Assembly (NCBI RefSeq): GCF_002420705.1
Contig: NZ_DIIM01000011.1
Location: 113,604-177,603 of the forward strand
Length of the DNA stretch: 64,000 nt
Source of the DNA: Sphingobacterium sp. UBA5670
GTDB lineage: Bacteria; Bacteroidota; Bacteroidia; Sphingobacteriales; Sphingobacteriaceae
Direction: 5' to 3'
The first letter of the stretch is position 1, and every line of letters begins with the position of its first letter. The notes beneath the pieces are model-generated. The model was not told where the DNA came from and made no database searches. It worked only from the letters and a program-made list of their open reading frames with translations. Below are positions 15,801 through 24,416 of the stretch, piece by piece. A program made the position numbers and the translations under genes.

Positions 15801-16841
15801 ATGCAATTTACTGCTCAACAAATAGGGACATTATTAGAAGGACGGATTGAAGGAAATCCAGAAGTTACTGTAGGTAACCTTGCCAAAATTGAGGAAGGTA
15901 AAAAAGGCGATCTTTCTTTTTTGTCAAATCCAAAATATGAGCATTTTATTTATACTACTGACGCCTCGATTGTAATAGTTAACGATGACTTACAATTGAT
16001 CCAGGAGACCAAACCGACATTGACGATCATACGGGTAAAGAATGCTTATGCGGCGTTCTCTACTATTCTGAACATGTATAATGAGTTTCGTCTTGACAAA
16101 AGTGGACGTGAGGAACCTCATTTTATACATGCTGAAGCTGAGATCGGCCAAGGTGGGTATATAGGTGCATTTGTCTATATTGGTCGAGGTGCCTCTATTG
16201 GAGACAATGTGAAAATTTACCCGCAAGTCTATATTGGAGATAAAGTTACGATTGGAGATAATACAACGCTTTATCCTGGAGTAAAGATTTATCACGATTG
16301 TAAGATTGGAAAAAATGTGGTAGTACATTCGGGTGTTGTGATCGGATCAGATGGATTTGGATTTGCACCGCAAGAAGATGGAACCTATAAGAAAGTTCCT
16401 CAGATTGGTTATGTTCAAGTGGAGGACAATGTTGAGATTGGTGCGAATACAGTAATAGATCGGGCAACTATGGGGGCTACAATAGTACGTGATGGTGTTA
16501 AGTTGGATAATTTGATCCAAATTGCCCATAACGTGGATATTGGAAAGAATACTGTTATCGCTGCACAAACAGGGATTTCTGGCAGTTCAAAAATTGGAGA
16601 GCATGTGGTTTTGGGAGGCCAGGTTGGTGTTGTTGGGCATATTGTTGTTGCAAAGGGATCTCAAATTCAGGCACAATCAGGGGTGAATAGATCAATTAAG
16701 GAGGAAGGTAAAAAGTGGGGCGGTACCCCAGTGATGCCTTACCAACCGCAATTGCGTTCTAATGTGATTTTTGCACGTCTTCCTGAATTAGAAAAACGGA
16801 TCCAAGAGTTAGAAAAGTTAGTAGAAAAAAAATTGAAATAA
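15801..16841 (+). CDS. lpxD: UDP-3-O-(3-hydroxyacyl)glucosamine N-acyltransferase
   Basis: Third step of lipid A synthesis: adds the second 3-hydroxyacyl chain to UDP-acyl-glucosamine. The 346 residues have an N-terminal uridine-binding domain (FTAQQIGTLLEGRIEGNPEV, KKGDLSFLSNPKYEHF) and a long left-handed beta-helix of hexapeptide repeats from about residue 100 to 290, with the catalytic histidine in LIQIAHNVDIGKN. A C-terminal helix (LPELEKRIQELEKLVEKKLK) closes the trimer. It is followed by lpxC-fabZ and lpxA, so three consecutive lipid A functions lie together here. Confidence 0.96.
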   Translation: MQFTAQQIGTLLEGRIEGNPEVTVGNLAKIEEGKKGDLSFLSNPKYEHFIYTTDASIVIVNDDLQLIQETKPTLTIIRVKNAYAAFSTILNMYNEFRLDKSGREEPHFIHAEAEIGQGGYIGAFVYIGRGASIGDNVKIYPQVYIGDKVTIGDNTTLYPGVKIYHDCKIGKNVVVHSGVVIGSDGFGFAPQEDGTYKKVPQIGYVQVEDNVEIGANTVIDRATMGATIVRDGVKLDNLIQIAHNVDIGKNTVIAAQTGISGSSKIGEHVVLGGQVGVVGHIVVAKGSQIQAQSGVNRSIKEEGKKWGGTPVMPYQPQLRSNVIFARLPELEKRIQELEKLVEKKLK

Positions 16842-16981
16842 TTATTTTTCATTGAAAATAAACTGTTCTTTAATTGTGATGAAGCAATTATTCATAGCCT
16901 CGCTCTATAGATTGGTCTAAATAGCTTAACGCATGAATGTTTTATCAAAAGAAGTTTTGATTTAAAAATATGTTATTAGAA

Positions 16982-18382
16982 ATGAATGTAAAACAGAGAA
17001 CCATCAAAAACGAGGTTGAAATTTCGGGGGTAGGTCTTCATACAGGGAAAATTGTATCGATGACCATTAAGCCAGCTCCGGAAAATCACTGGTTTAAGTT
17101 CAGACGTGTAGATTTAGAGGGGCAGCCAGAAATTTTGGTTGATGCGGATAATGTTACGGATACCTCTAGGGGGACGACAATTACGCAGAATGGGGCAAGT
17201 GTGAGTACAATTGAACATTTGATGGCATCTTTAATTGGTTTACAGATTGATAATGTGCTGATTGATATTGATGGCCCTGAAATACCCATCCTAGACGGGA
17301 GTTCAGCGATTTTTGTAAAATTGCTTGAGGAGGCAGGATTCGAAGAGCAGGATGCTGATCGGGATTATTATGAGATATCCAATAATATCCATTATGCGGA
17401 GCCAGATCGTAAAGTTGAGATATTGGGCATGCCGATGGATGGGTATCGGTTGACTTGTATGATCGATTTCAACTCACCTGTCTTGGGTAGCCAACATGCT
17501 GCGATCACATCAATTGAGGATTTTAAATCTGAAATCGCTTCTTCGCGCACGTTTTGTTTTTTGCACGAATTGGAAATGTTGGTCGATCATGGACTTATTA
17601 AAGGGGGGGATCTGAGTAATGCGATTGTTATCGTGGATAAGGAGACTTCTCCTGAGGAGTTGCAAAAATTAGCGCATCTTTTCCATAAAGAAACCGTTGC
17701 AGTTGCTAAAGAAGGAATATTAAACAATAATCAATTGCGTTATCAAAATGAACCTGCCCGGCATAAATTGTTGGACATGGTTGGAGATTTAGCGCTCGTC
17801 GGAAGACCTCTGAAAGGACATATTATGGCTGCTCGACCAGGGCATGCTGCAAACGTTGCCTTTGCAAAAAAGATAAAAGAGCAGATCAAGAAAGATAAAA
17901 CACGTAAAAAAATTAAAGTTTACGATCCAAATATGCCGGCCTTGTACGATACGGTAGAAATTATGAAAATTTTACCTCATCGTCAGCCTATGCTTATGGT
18001 GGATAAAATCCTCGAATTGACAGAGACGCATGTTGTAGGTTTGAAAAATGTAACCATGAACGAAGATTTATTTATGGGGCATTTTCCTGGAGCACCATTA
18101 TTTCCAGGGGTCTTGCAAGTAGAGGCTATGGCGCAGACAGGTGGAATTTTGGTTTTAAAGACAGTTCCTGATCCAGAGAATTGGTTAACCTTGTTCCTTA
18201 AAATTGAAAATGCACGTTTTAAAGCCCAGGTAACTCCAGGAGATTCGGTTATTTTTAGATGTGACCTGATGGAGCCAATTCGAAGAGGTATCGCAAAAAT
18301 GAAAGGTGTGGCGATGGTAGGAGAGAAAATTGTGTGTGAAGCAGAGCTTATGGCACAGATCGTAAGAGTAAATAACAACTAA
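16982..18382 (+). CDS. lpxC: Bifunctional UDP-3-O-acyl-N-acetylglucosamine deacetylase / 3-hydroxyacyl-ACP dehydratase (LpxC-FabZ fusion)
   Basis: A fusion typical of Bacteroidota. Residues 1-310 are LpxC, the zinc deacetylase committing step of lipid A synthesis: VSGVGLHTG-like start (ISGVGLHTGK), TIEHLMASLIGLQIDN with a zinc histidine, ILDGSSAIFV, and the HKLLDMVGDLALVGRP and GHIMAARPGHAAN stretches with further ligands. From about residue 325 the FabZ hot-dog domain follows, with MKILPHRQPMLMVDK (catalytic His) and PGAPLFPGVLQVEAMAQTGG (catalytic Glu). The start is put at 16982 (MNVKQRTI); an in-frame ATG at 16970 would add four residues. The lpxA start is 10 nt downstream. Confidence 0.96.
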   Translation: MNVKQRTIKNEVEISGVGLHTGKIVSMTIKPAPENHWFKFRRVDLEGQPEILVDADNVTDTSRGTTITQNGASVSTIEHLMASLIGLQIDNVLIDIDGPEIPILDGSSAIFVKLLEEAGFEEQDADRDYYEISNNIHYAEPDRKVEILGMPMDGYRLTCMIDFNSPVLGSQHAAITSIEDFKSEIASSRTFCFLHELEMLVDHGLIKGGDLSNAIVIVDKETSPEELQKLAHLFHKETVAVAKEGILNNNQLRYQNEPARHKLLDMVGDLALVGRPLKGHIMAARPGHAANVAFAKKIKEQIKKDKTRKKIKVYDPNMPALYDTVEIMKILPHRQPMLMVDKILELTETHVVGLKNVTMNEDLFMGHFPGAPLFPGVLQVEAMAQTGGILVLKTVPDPENWLTLFLKIENARFKAQVTPGDSVIFRCDLMEPIRRGIAKMKGVAMVGEKIVCEAELMAQIVRVNNN

Positions 18383-18392
18383 AGTAGTATAG

Positions 18393-19181
18393 ATGATACA
18401 GCCATTAGCTTATATTCATCCTGAGGCAAAAATTGCTAAAAATGTGGTCATCGAACCATTTGTAACTATCTATAAAGACGTCGTCATTGGTGAAGGCACT
18501 TGGATAGGATCAAATGTGACCATTATGGATGGAGCTCGAATTGGAAAAAACTGTAAGATATATCCCGGCGCTGTAATTTCTGGAGAACCTCAAGATTTAA
18601 AATTTGATGGGGAGATCACTACAGCCGAAATTGGTGATAATACAACCATTCGTGAGTGTGTAACAATCAATCGTGGAACAAAGGATAGGTATAAAACGGT
18701 GATAGGGAAAAATTGTTTGATCCAAGCTTATAGTCATGTTGCGCATGATTGTGAAGTAGGTGATAACTGTGTTTTTTCAAACAATAGTACACTTGCTGGA
18801 CATATTACGGTGGGTGATTATGTTGTACTTGCAGGAATGGTAGCTGTGCACCAGTTTGTCAAAATAGGCTCGCATGCATTTGTTACCGGTGGTTCATTGG
18901 TACGTAAGGATATTCCTCCTTTTGTTAAAGCTGCGCGTGAACCGATTTCTTATGCGGGGATTAATTCTGTTGGATTGAGAAGAAGAGGGTTTTCAGAAGA
19001 GCAAATCGCCGAGATTCAGAATCTTTATCGAATTCTTTTTGTCCAAAATAGAAACTTGGCTAAAGCGATAGAAATTATAGAAGCGGAATATCAGGCAACG
19101 GAAATCCGTGATGAAATTTTGGATTTTATTCGGAACTCAGGCCGGGGCATCATGAAAGGATTCAATAATAGAGCGATGTAA
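18393..19181 (+). CDS. lpxA: UDP-N-acetylglucosamine acyltransferase
   Basis: First step of lipid A synthesis, transferring 3-hydroxyacyl from ACP to UDP-GlcNAc. The 262 residues have a left-handed beta-helix with repeats such as IGEGTWIGSNVTIMDGARIG, the family motif ISGEPQDLKFDGE, and the catalytic His in LIQAYSHVAHDCEVGDN. The C-terminal helical domain (GLRRRGFSEEQIAEIQNLYR) is complete. It lies 10 nt after the lpxC-fabZ stop and 17 nt before the ABC ATPase, so it is in the same transcription unit. Confidence 0.96.
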   Translation: MIQPLAYIHPEAKIAKNVVIEPFVTIYKDVVIGEGTWIGSNVTIMDGARIGKNCKIYPGAVISGEPQDLKFDGEITTAEIGDNTTIRECVTINRGTKDRYKTVIGKNCLIQAYSHVAHDCEVGDNCVFSNNSTLAGHITVGDYVVLAGMVAVHQFVKIGSHAFVTGGSLVRKDIPPFVKAAREPISYAGINSVGLRRRGFSEEQIAEIQNLYRILFVQNRNLAKAIEIIEAEYQATEIRDEILDFIRNSGRGIMKGFNNRAM

Positions 19182-19198
19182 TCGCGTTATCGATTCTA

Positions 19199-19828
19199 GT
19201 GAATTTGAAAATTACATTAAAAGATATTGGTAGGAGGTATAACAATGAATGGATTTTTAGGCATATAAACTATACCTTTGAGTCCGGCAAGAGTTATGCC
19301 ATCCTTGGCCATAATGGTTCAGGGAAATCTACTTTTCTAAAAGTGCTTTCAAGTAGTTTGACACCCTCATCGGGTGAACTGATCTACACAGATGGAGACG
19401 AAATCCTTCCTTTAGATCATATCTATCAGCAACTATCTCTTGCAGCTCCTTATGTTGAACTGATCGAGGAATTTACCCTAAATGAGCTGATTGATTTTCA
19501 TTTCAAATTTAAAAATTATCTTCCTTCTTTTGATAAAGAAACTGTCGTCAAACTTTTGGGATTGGAGCATGCGCTGGATAGAGAGCTACGCTTTTTTTCA
19601 TCAGGTATGCGGCAGCGTGTAAAGCTGGCGCTAGCTTGCTGTTCCGCATCTGACCTAGTTTTATTGGATGAACCTACAAGTAATTTGGATAGTGCGGGTG
19701 AACAATGGTATCTTAGCTTGATAGATCGTACAAAGTTGCCATCCAGATTATTTATTGTCTGTTCGAATCAAAAGAAAGAGTATGAATTCTGCGATGAAAC
19801 TATTTCCATTGTAGATTTTAAAAAGTAG
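19199..19828 (+). CDS. ABC-type ATPase, single domain
   Basis: A 209-residue ATPase with Walker A LGHNGSGKSTFL, a signature-like FSSGMRQRVKLA, Walker B LVLLDEPTSNLDS and a degenerate H-loop (IVCSNQ where His is usual). The frame starts with GTG at 19199; a TTG six bases later is an alternative. No permease is adjacent. The position after lpxA and before efp hints at envelope lipid transport, but this is inference. The missing switch histidine would weaken or alter ATP hydrolysis. Confidence 0.75.
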   Translation: MNLKITLKDIGRRYNNEWIFRHINYTFESGKSYAILGHNGSGKSTFLKVLSSSLTPSSGELIYTDGDEILPLDHIYQQLSLAAPYVELIEEFTLNELIDFHFKFKNYLPSFDKETVVKLLGLEHALDRELRFFSSGMRQRVKLALACCSASDLVLLDEPTSNLDSAGEQWYLSLIDRTKLPSRLFIVCSNQKKEYEFCDETISIVDFKK

Positions 19829-19861
19829 CGAATGAAATTTTAATAACACAATTAGTTTTTG

Positions 19862-19869
19862 TACTTTTG
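19862..19869 (+). promoter_or_regulatory. -7 box upstream of efp
   Basis: TACTTTTG matches TAnnTTTG, 43 nt before the efp ATG. Confidence 0.5.
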
Positions 19870-19912
19870 ACGACTCAATAATGAGATAACCGTTTAAAGT
19901 TCAATTCAAAGA

Positions 19913-20473
19913 ATGGCTAAGGCATCAGAGGTAAAATCAGGAAATATCTTAAGATTTAACGGAGAACTAGTATCCGTAGAAGAATATATACACCGTACAC
20001 CGGGCAATTTACGTGCATTTTATCAAGCTAGAATGCGTAATGTTAAAACTGGAAAGTTAGTTGAATACCGTTTTAGAGTTGATGAATCTGTAGAGATCGC
20101 TCGGGTAGAAACAAACGATTATCAATATTTATATGAAGATGGTGATTTCTTTGTTGTAATGGATAATAATACATACGAGCAATTTAATATTCCTAAATTT
20201 TTGTTCGGTGATTCAGCGCGTTTCTTGAAAGAGGGAATGACTGTAATTATTGCTTTTGAAAGCGATGAGCCTATTATGGCAGAAGCTCCAAAAAGTGTAG
20301 AGTTGGAAATTACATATACTGAACCGGCTGTAAAAGGAGATACTTCTACAAATGCTTTGAAAAAAGCGACTGTAGAGACAGGTGTTGAGATTATGGTGCC
20401 GTTGTTCATTAATCAAGGTGAGAAAGTAAGAGTAGATACGCAAACTGGTAATTATATCGAGCGCGTAAAATAA
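19913..20473 (+). CDS. efp: Translation elongation factor P with Asn at the loop tip
   Basis: Relieves ribosome stalling at polyproline by entering the E site. The 186 residues cover three beta-barrel domains: KOW-like N-terminal domain (1-65), central OB domain (ETNDYQYLYEDGDFFVVMDN) and C-terminal OB domain ending VDTQTGNYIERVK. The domain I loop reads HRTPGNLRAF; aligned with Escherichia coli VKPGKGQAF, the tip residue normally modified (Lys34) is Asn32 here. Modification by EpmA (Lys) or EarP (Arg) is therefore impossible at that position, and neither gene is nearby. A terminator follows at 20504-20540. Confidence 0.96.
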   Translation: MAKASEVKSGNILRFNGELVSVEEYIHRTPGNLRAFYQARMRNVKTGKLVEYRFRVDESVEIARVETNDYQYLYEDGDFFVVMDNNTYEQFNIPKFLFGDSARFLKEGMTVIIAFESDEPIMAEAPKSVELEITYTEPAVKGDTSTNALKKATVETGVEIMVPLFINQGEKVRVDTQTGNYIERVK

Positions 20474-20503
20474 TAGAAAGATTTTAGGTTTAGGTTGATT
20501 ATT

Positions 20504-20540
20504 CGGTCTTGATAGCGCTCGCTACAAGGCCGTTTTTTTT
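20504..20540 (+). terminator. Rho-independent terminator after efp
   Basis: CGGTCTTG..TAGCG pairs with CGCTA..CAAGGCCG, with one G-U pair and a bulge, followed by eight T residues (20533-20540). Confidence 0.85.
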
Positions 20541-20717
20541 GTATTTGAATAGATTTGAGTGCCAGTTTTTCGGTTTCGAATTAGAATTTCTTTTTTGCCT
20601 TAAATACAATTGAATGGCAGGAATATTATTTTTGGCTAATATTGACATAAATGATGGCCTCTAAAGGATCTTTTGAATGGGGATTGAGATTAGTTTTAAT
20701 AAATAATTATTTTACAG

Positions 20718-21299
20718 ATGAAATCAAAAAAGGAATTAAGATTGGAATATAAGATTAAACGATTGCAGCTGTCATTGGACATCGAAATTGCACTTAATGA
20801 ACTTCTTCTTTCTCAGTTTACAAAGCTTGATCTTTCAAAGATAGCGTTTCTACATATTTTTATTCCCATAGAAAAATACCGCGAACCGAACACTTATCCA
20901 ATTATCAATTATGTACAGCAACATTTTCCGCAAATAAAAATTGTTGTTTCCCGATCTAACTTTGAAGATTGTTCGATGCAACACTATATATTGGATCAAC
21001 ATACCATATTTGAAACGAATAAATGGGGTATTTCTGAGCCAATATCGGGTGCTCAGGTGGCTTCATCAGCAATTGATATGATTATAGTCCCCTTGTTAAT
21101 CTTTGATCTTTTTGGTTATAGAGTGGGATATGGGAAGGGATTTTATGACCGCTTTTTCGCTAGTTGTAGAGTCGATGTACAGCGTGTTGGATTATCCTTT
21201 TTTGACCCAATTGATGTTATTTGGGATAAAAATAAATACGATGTACAATTAACGCAGGCAATTACACCAAATCGAATTTATCATTTTGATGCTGAATAA
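20718..21299 (+). CDS. 5-formyltetrahydrofolate cyclo-ligase
   Basis: Converts 5-formyl-THF to 5,10-methenyl-THF with ATP. The 193 residues match the 5-FTHF cyclo-ligase fold: an N-terminal helix with basic residues (MKSKKELRLEYKIKRL), a central strand FLHIFIPIEKYREPNT, then the signature DMIIVPLLIFDLFGYRVGYGKGFYDRF, which holds the ATP/folate-binding glycines. The length is usual for the family. It is monocistronic here, preceded by 177 nt of AT-rich DNA after the efp terminator. Confidence 0.92.
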   Translation: MKSKKELRLEYKIKRLQLSLDIEIALNELLLSQFTKLDLSKIAFLHIFIPIEKYREPNTYPIINYVQQHFPQIKIVVSRSNFEDCSMQHYILDQHTIFETNKWGISEPISGAQVASSAIDMIIVPLLIFDLFGYRVGYGKGFYDRFFASCRVDVQRVGLSFFDPIDVIWDKNKYDVQLTQAITPNRIYHFDAE

Positions 21300-21551
21300 T
21301 TATCTATATGAAATGACTGATTTGCTCCCTTTTGAATAGCACGATGTTTTTTCTAATATGTGCCTGTTTTGTTCGATGCTGCAACAATAGCGGAGTGGTT
21401 GGAACTGTATTCTTTTATTAAGCGGAGAGAGTTTAAGTCCATAATTGATGCTCTAATCCTAGGGATGGTTTGTGCGAGTTGATTTTGTCTTATGGTGATT
21501 TAATTAAAATTATTTTTTATTTTTATTGCGAAATTCAATGCCTGTACCGAT

Positions 21552-23294
21552 ATGTTTCGATTTCTTCTATTTCTTCTTTTCCTCACAATCATGCCTCGTC
21601 ATGTTGTCTGTGGGATGGATCTAATGGACTCCAATTCCTCGGTTGAAGAGAAGAACTTTTACGAAACAATTATCAAGGAATCAGAAAAGTATCAAACCTC
21701 TAGTCTAACCTTAAGTAAATATCTAGCACCATATTTTAGCCAAGCGGTACGAAAAAATGATAAGGCACTTTTGGCAATTTATTATTGTCTGCTGGCGGAT
21801 CAGTCTTTTAATGATGAAGGTGCACGAAATAGTTTTAGTGACAAATACTATTTGAAAGCCCTGGGTCTTGAAGAAGGATATAGCTACCAAAATGTACGAG
21901 CTTGGGTTAAAGTGATGTACGGATTTTATCTATATCGATGTCTGAAAGCTTCCGAAGCATTACCTTTTATCTTGGAAGGAGAAAAAGGGCTGGAAGATAT
22001 CCCCAAAGAACTTGTTTTAGACCTAACACAAACCTATAAGAAGCTCGGTTATTTTTTTGGAACCTTAGGCGATTATACCTCTGGAATCAAATACCTAAAT
22101 TTAGGGCAGCAACAGGAACAAATTTCACCAAGATTAAAAGCCGAAATTTTAGACAATTTAGGTGTATTGACGTTAAAGAGCGGTGGGGATACGCTGCAGG
22201 CAATGAGAAATTTTGAGCTGGCTCAAACTCTGGCTCTTTCTGAAAATGACTCGTTGCGTTATGCAAAGATTTTGGGTAACCAGGCTGCGGTATTTGAAGG
22301 CATGAAGGATTATCGTAAGGCTTTATTGTTGCTAGATAAGGATCTTGAAATTTCAAGATCTCTTGGTAATGACCGAAACACAATCTTTGCCTTAATGATG
22401 CGGATTCGTTTAACCATCGCGAGTAAGGAAACTAAAGATGTCCGACAAATGATAGCGGAGACTGAATCTCTTTTGTCTGGTTCGGACGATAAGAAGACGA
22501 TACTTGAACTAGAGATTCACAAGCTGAATTTGGCTATTCAAAGCCGGGATATGGGGCGTGAGCTGAATGCGCGAAGACGGATTGAACGCCTCCAAGATTC
22601 CTTACGCTTTTTAGATGGCGATCCGGTATTGTCCCAATTGAAGTTTATGGCTGACAAGCAAAAGTATGCCGATAAATTATCGCTGGCACAAGCTGTTATT
22701 AAGAAAAAACAAGCGGAAAGACGACTATGGCTGATCGTAAGTTTATTGGTACTGGTGTTATTCTTTTTTATATACAATGCTGTACGATCCCGTGCTAGAA
22801 AACGGATACGTGATTATGAATATCAGCTTCTTAATTTAAAATATACGAAGGCTGAATTGGATAGGGAATTGGTGAGTTCCAAAAGCCAGGTGGAAGAGTA
22901 TGTCGCTTACCTCAAGAGGAATAATGAACAGATAAATGTGCTTTCAGCGATGCTTGAGGAAAAAGGGAATGTGGTTGAAAAGGACCGTGATGAACTAAAA
23001 ACGTTGCTACAGTCGCATCTTATTACTGATGAGAAATGGCAGGAATTTAAATTATTGATTGTAAAAGAATTCCCAAATTTACTTCAGGATATACAATCTA
23101 AATTTTCCGATATCACCGAATCTAATTTGCGTGTCATTGTGCTTATGAAATTGGGACTAAATAATAAGGAAGTTGCCAATGTCCTAGGTGTTACTCCTGA
23201 TGCCATAAAAAAATCAATGCAGCGTCTAAAAAAGAAACTTGGGGACCGAGCTAGTGTACTGATGGAATATATTTCAGATAAGGAGTTTGTATAA
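21552..23294 (+). CDS. TPR sensor-like membrane protein with C-terminal HTH
   Basis: A 580-residue protein with a cleavable signal or N-terminal anchor (RFLLFLLFLTIMPRHVVCG), periplasmic tetratricopeptide-like helices (about 40-370, e.g. LGYFFGTLGDYTSGIKYLNL and AAVFEGMKDYRKALLLLDKD), one membrane segment at about 391-410 (LWLIVSLLVLVLFFFIYNAV), a coiled coil (about 415-500) and a LuxR-like helix-turn-helix at the end (NNKEVANVLGVTPDAIKKSM). The layout is common among Bacteroidota membrane-bound regulators that read a periplasmic signal. The target and ligand are unknown. A strong terminator at 23347-23380 ends the unit. Confidence 0.82.
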   Translation: MFRFLLFLLFLTIMPRHVVCGMDLMDSNSSVEEKNFYETIIKESEKYQTSSLTLSKYLAPYFSQAVRKNDKALLAIYYCLLADQSFNDEGARNSFSDKYYLKALGLEEGYSYQNVRAWVKVMYGFYLYRCLKASEALPFILEGEKGLEDIPKELVLDLTQTYKKLGYFFGTLGDYTSGIKYLNLGQQQEQISPRLKAEILDNLGVLTLKSGGDTLQAMRNFELAQTLALSENDSLRYAKILGNQAAVFEGMKDYRKALLLLDKDLEISRSLGNDRNTIFALMMRIRLTIASKETKDVRQMIAETESLLSGSDDKKTILELEIHKLNLAIQSRDMGRELNARRRIERLQDSLRFLDGDPVLSQLKFMADKQKYADKLSLAQAVIKKKQAERRLWLIVSLLVLVLFFFIYNAVRSRARKRIRDYEYQLLNLKYTKAELDRELVSSKSQVEEYVAYLKRNNEQINVLSAMLEEKGNVVEKDRDELKTLLQSHLITDEKWQEFKLLIVKEFPNLLQDIQSKFSDITESNLRVIVLMKLGLNNKEVANVLGVTPDAIKKSMQRLKKKLGDRASVLMEYISDKEFV

Positions 23295-23346
23295 GGATTT
23301 TAATTATCCGTAATCGCGGGCATCAATAGAAAAATGCGCAATAGGA

Positions 23347-23380
23347 AACGTCCAATGTCGGCGACATTGGACGTTTTTTT
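23347..23380 (+). terminator. Strong terminator between convergent regulator and galE genes
   Basis: AACGTCCAATGTC and GACATTGGACGTT pair perfectly over 13 bp with a 3-nt loop, followed by a run of seven T on the plus strand. The minus side has only a short T run, so it mainly serves the plus-strand gene. Confidence 0.9.
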
Positions 23381-23384
23381 ATTT

Positions 23385-24416
23385 TTAATCCAGGGGATTT
23401 TCCTGTAGATTTTTTTCCCAGGCCCAAGCAGAGGCCATCATTTCGTCAATGCCGAGAGCTGCTTTCCAATGCAGCTGATTGGCTGATTTAGTGACATCAC
23501 CGTATACTTTGATAATATCTCCATCACGGCGAGGACCAAATTCGTAATTTAATTTCTGTCCAGAGGCCTTTTCAAATGCTTTAATCGCTTCAAGAACAGA
23601 ATATCCATTTCCGGTTCCCACATTGAATACATCGTATTTTCCATTTGGGTTACCTTGTTCCAATAATTTTATGGCTGCAACATGCGCTTTGGCTAGATCA
23701 ACTACATGGATATAATCGCGGATGCAAGAGCCATCTGGGGTATCATAATCTGACCCAAAAACGGTTAGTTTTTCTCTTTTTCCAATTGCGGTCTGCGTGA
23801 TGAAAGGCAATAGATTTTGCGGTACACCATTTGGTAATTCGCCGATTAAAGCGGATTCATGTGCTCCAACTGGATTGAAGTAACGTAATGCAATAATATT
23901 ATAGTTGTCATATGCCGAAGCAGTTTCTTGTAATATTTCTTCTGCGATTTGTTTGGTGTTCCCGTATGGGGAAGTCGCCTTTTTAACAGGAGCACTTTCA
24001 TCGACAGGCAGGTAGTCGGGCTCACCGTATACAGTACAGCTTGAAGAGAATACGAAATTAATCGGTTTATTTTGATAAGCTTCCAACAAGTTGATTAATG
24101 AAAAGAAATTGTTGTGGTAATACTTTAATGGTTTTTGCACCGATTCACCGACAGCTTTAGATGCCGCAAAATGGATAATGCCTGAAATGTCCGTATTGTT
24201 TTTCACAAAATCATTGACTTTGTCTGTGTCACAAAGATCGAATTGATGGAATTCGGGTCTAACACCAATAATCTTCTCGATCTGATCTAAAATTTTAATA
24301 TTTGAATTCGATAGATCATCGACAATAACAGGAACATATCCTGCTTGATGAAGTTCAACTACTGTGTGTGAACCGATATAACCCGTTCCCCCTGTGACTA
24401 ATATTTTTTTGTTCAT
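23385..24416 (-). CDS. galE: UDP-glucose 4-epimerase
   Basis: Interconverts UDP-glucose and UDP-galactose for cell-surface glycans or galactose use. The 343 residues form an SDR fold with the NAD site VTGGTGYIGSHTVVEL, the Tyr-x3-Lys pair in SPYGNTK, the catalytic Ser region SSSCTVYGEPDYLP, and the family stretch LRYFNPVGAHESALIGE. The start codon overlaps the last base of the uxs stop (TAATG), so the two are translationally coupled. No glycosyltransferase genes adjoin them. Confidence 0.94.
   Translation of the reverse strand: MNKKILVTGGTGYIGSHTVVELHQAGYVPVIVDDLSNSNIKILDQIEKIIGVRPEFHQFDLCDTDKVNDFVKNNTDISGIIHFAASKAVGESVQKPLKYYHNNFFSLINLLEAYQNKPINFVFSSSCTVYGEPDYLPVDESAPVKKATSPYGNTKQIAEEILQETASAYDNYNIIALRYFNPVGAHESALIGELPNGVPQNLLPFITQTAIGKREKLTVFGSDYDTPDGSCIRDYIHVVDLAKAHVAAIKLLEQGNPNGKYDVFNVGTGNGYSVLEAIKAFEKASGQKLNYEFGPRRDGDIIKVYGDVTKSANQLHWKAALGIDEMMASAWAWEKNLQENPLD

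Noticed and set aside
16879..16920. 13-codon ORF before lpxC-fabZ
   Set aside because: Too short, no ribosome-binding signal, not linked to the lpxC start.
21344..21421. 25-codon Cys-rich ORF before the TPR/HTH regulator
   Set aside because: No start signal and unlikely composition; judged chance.
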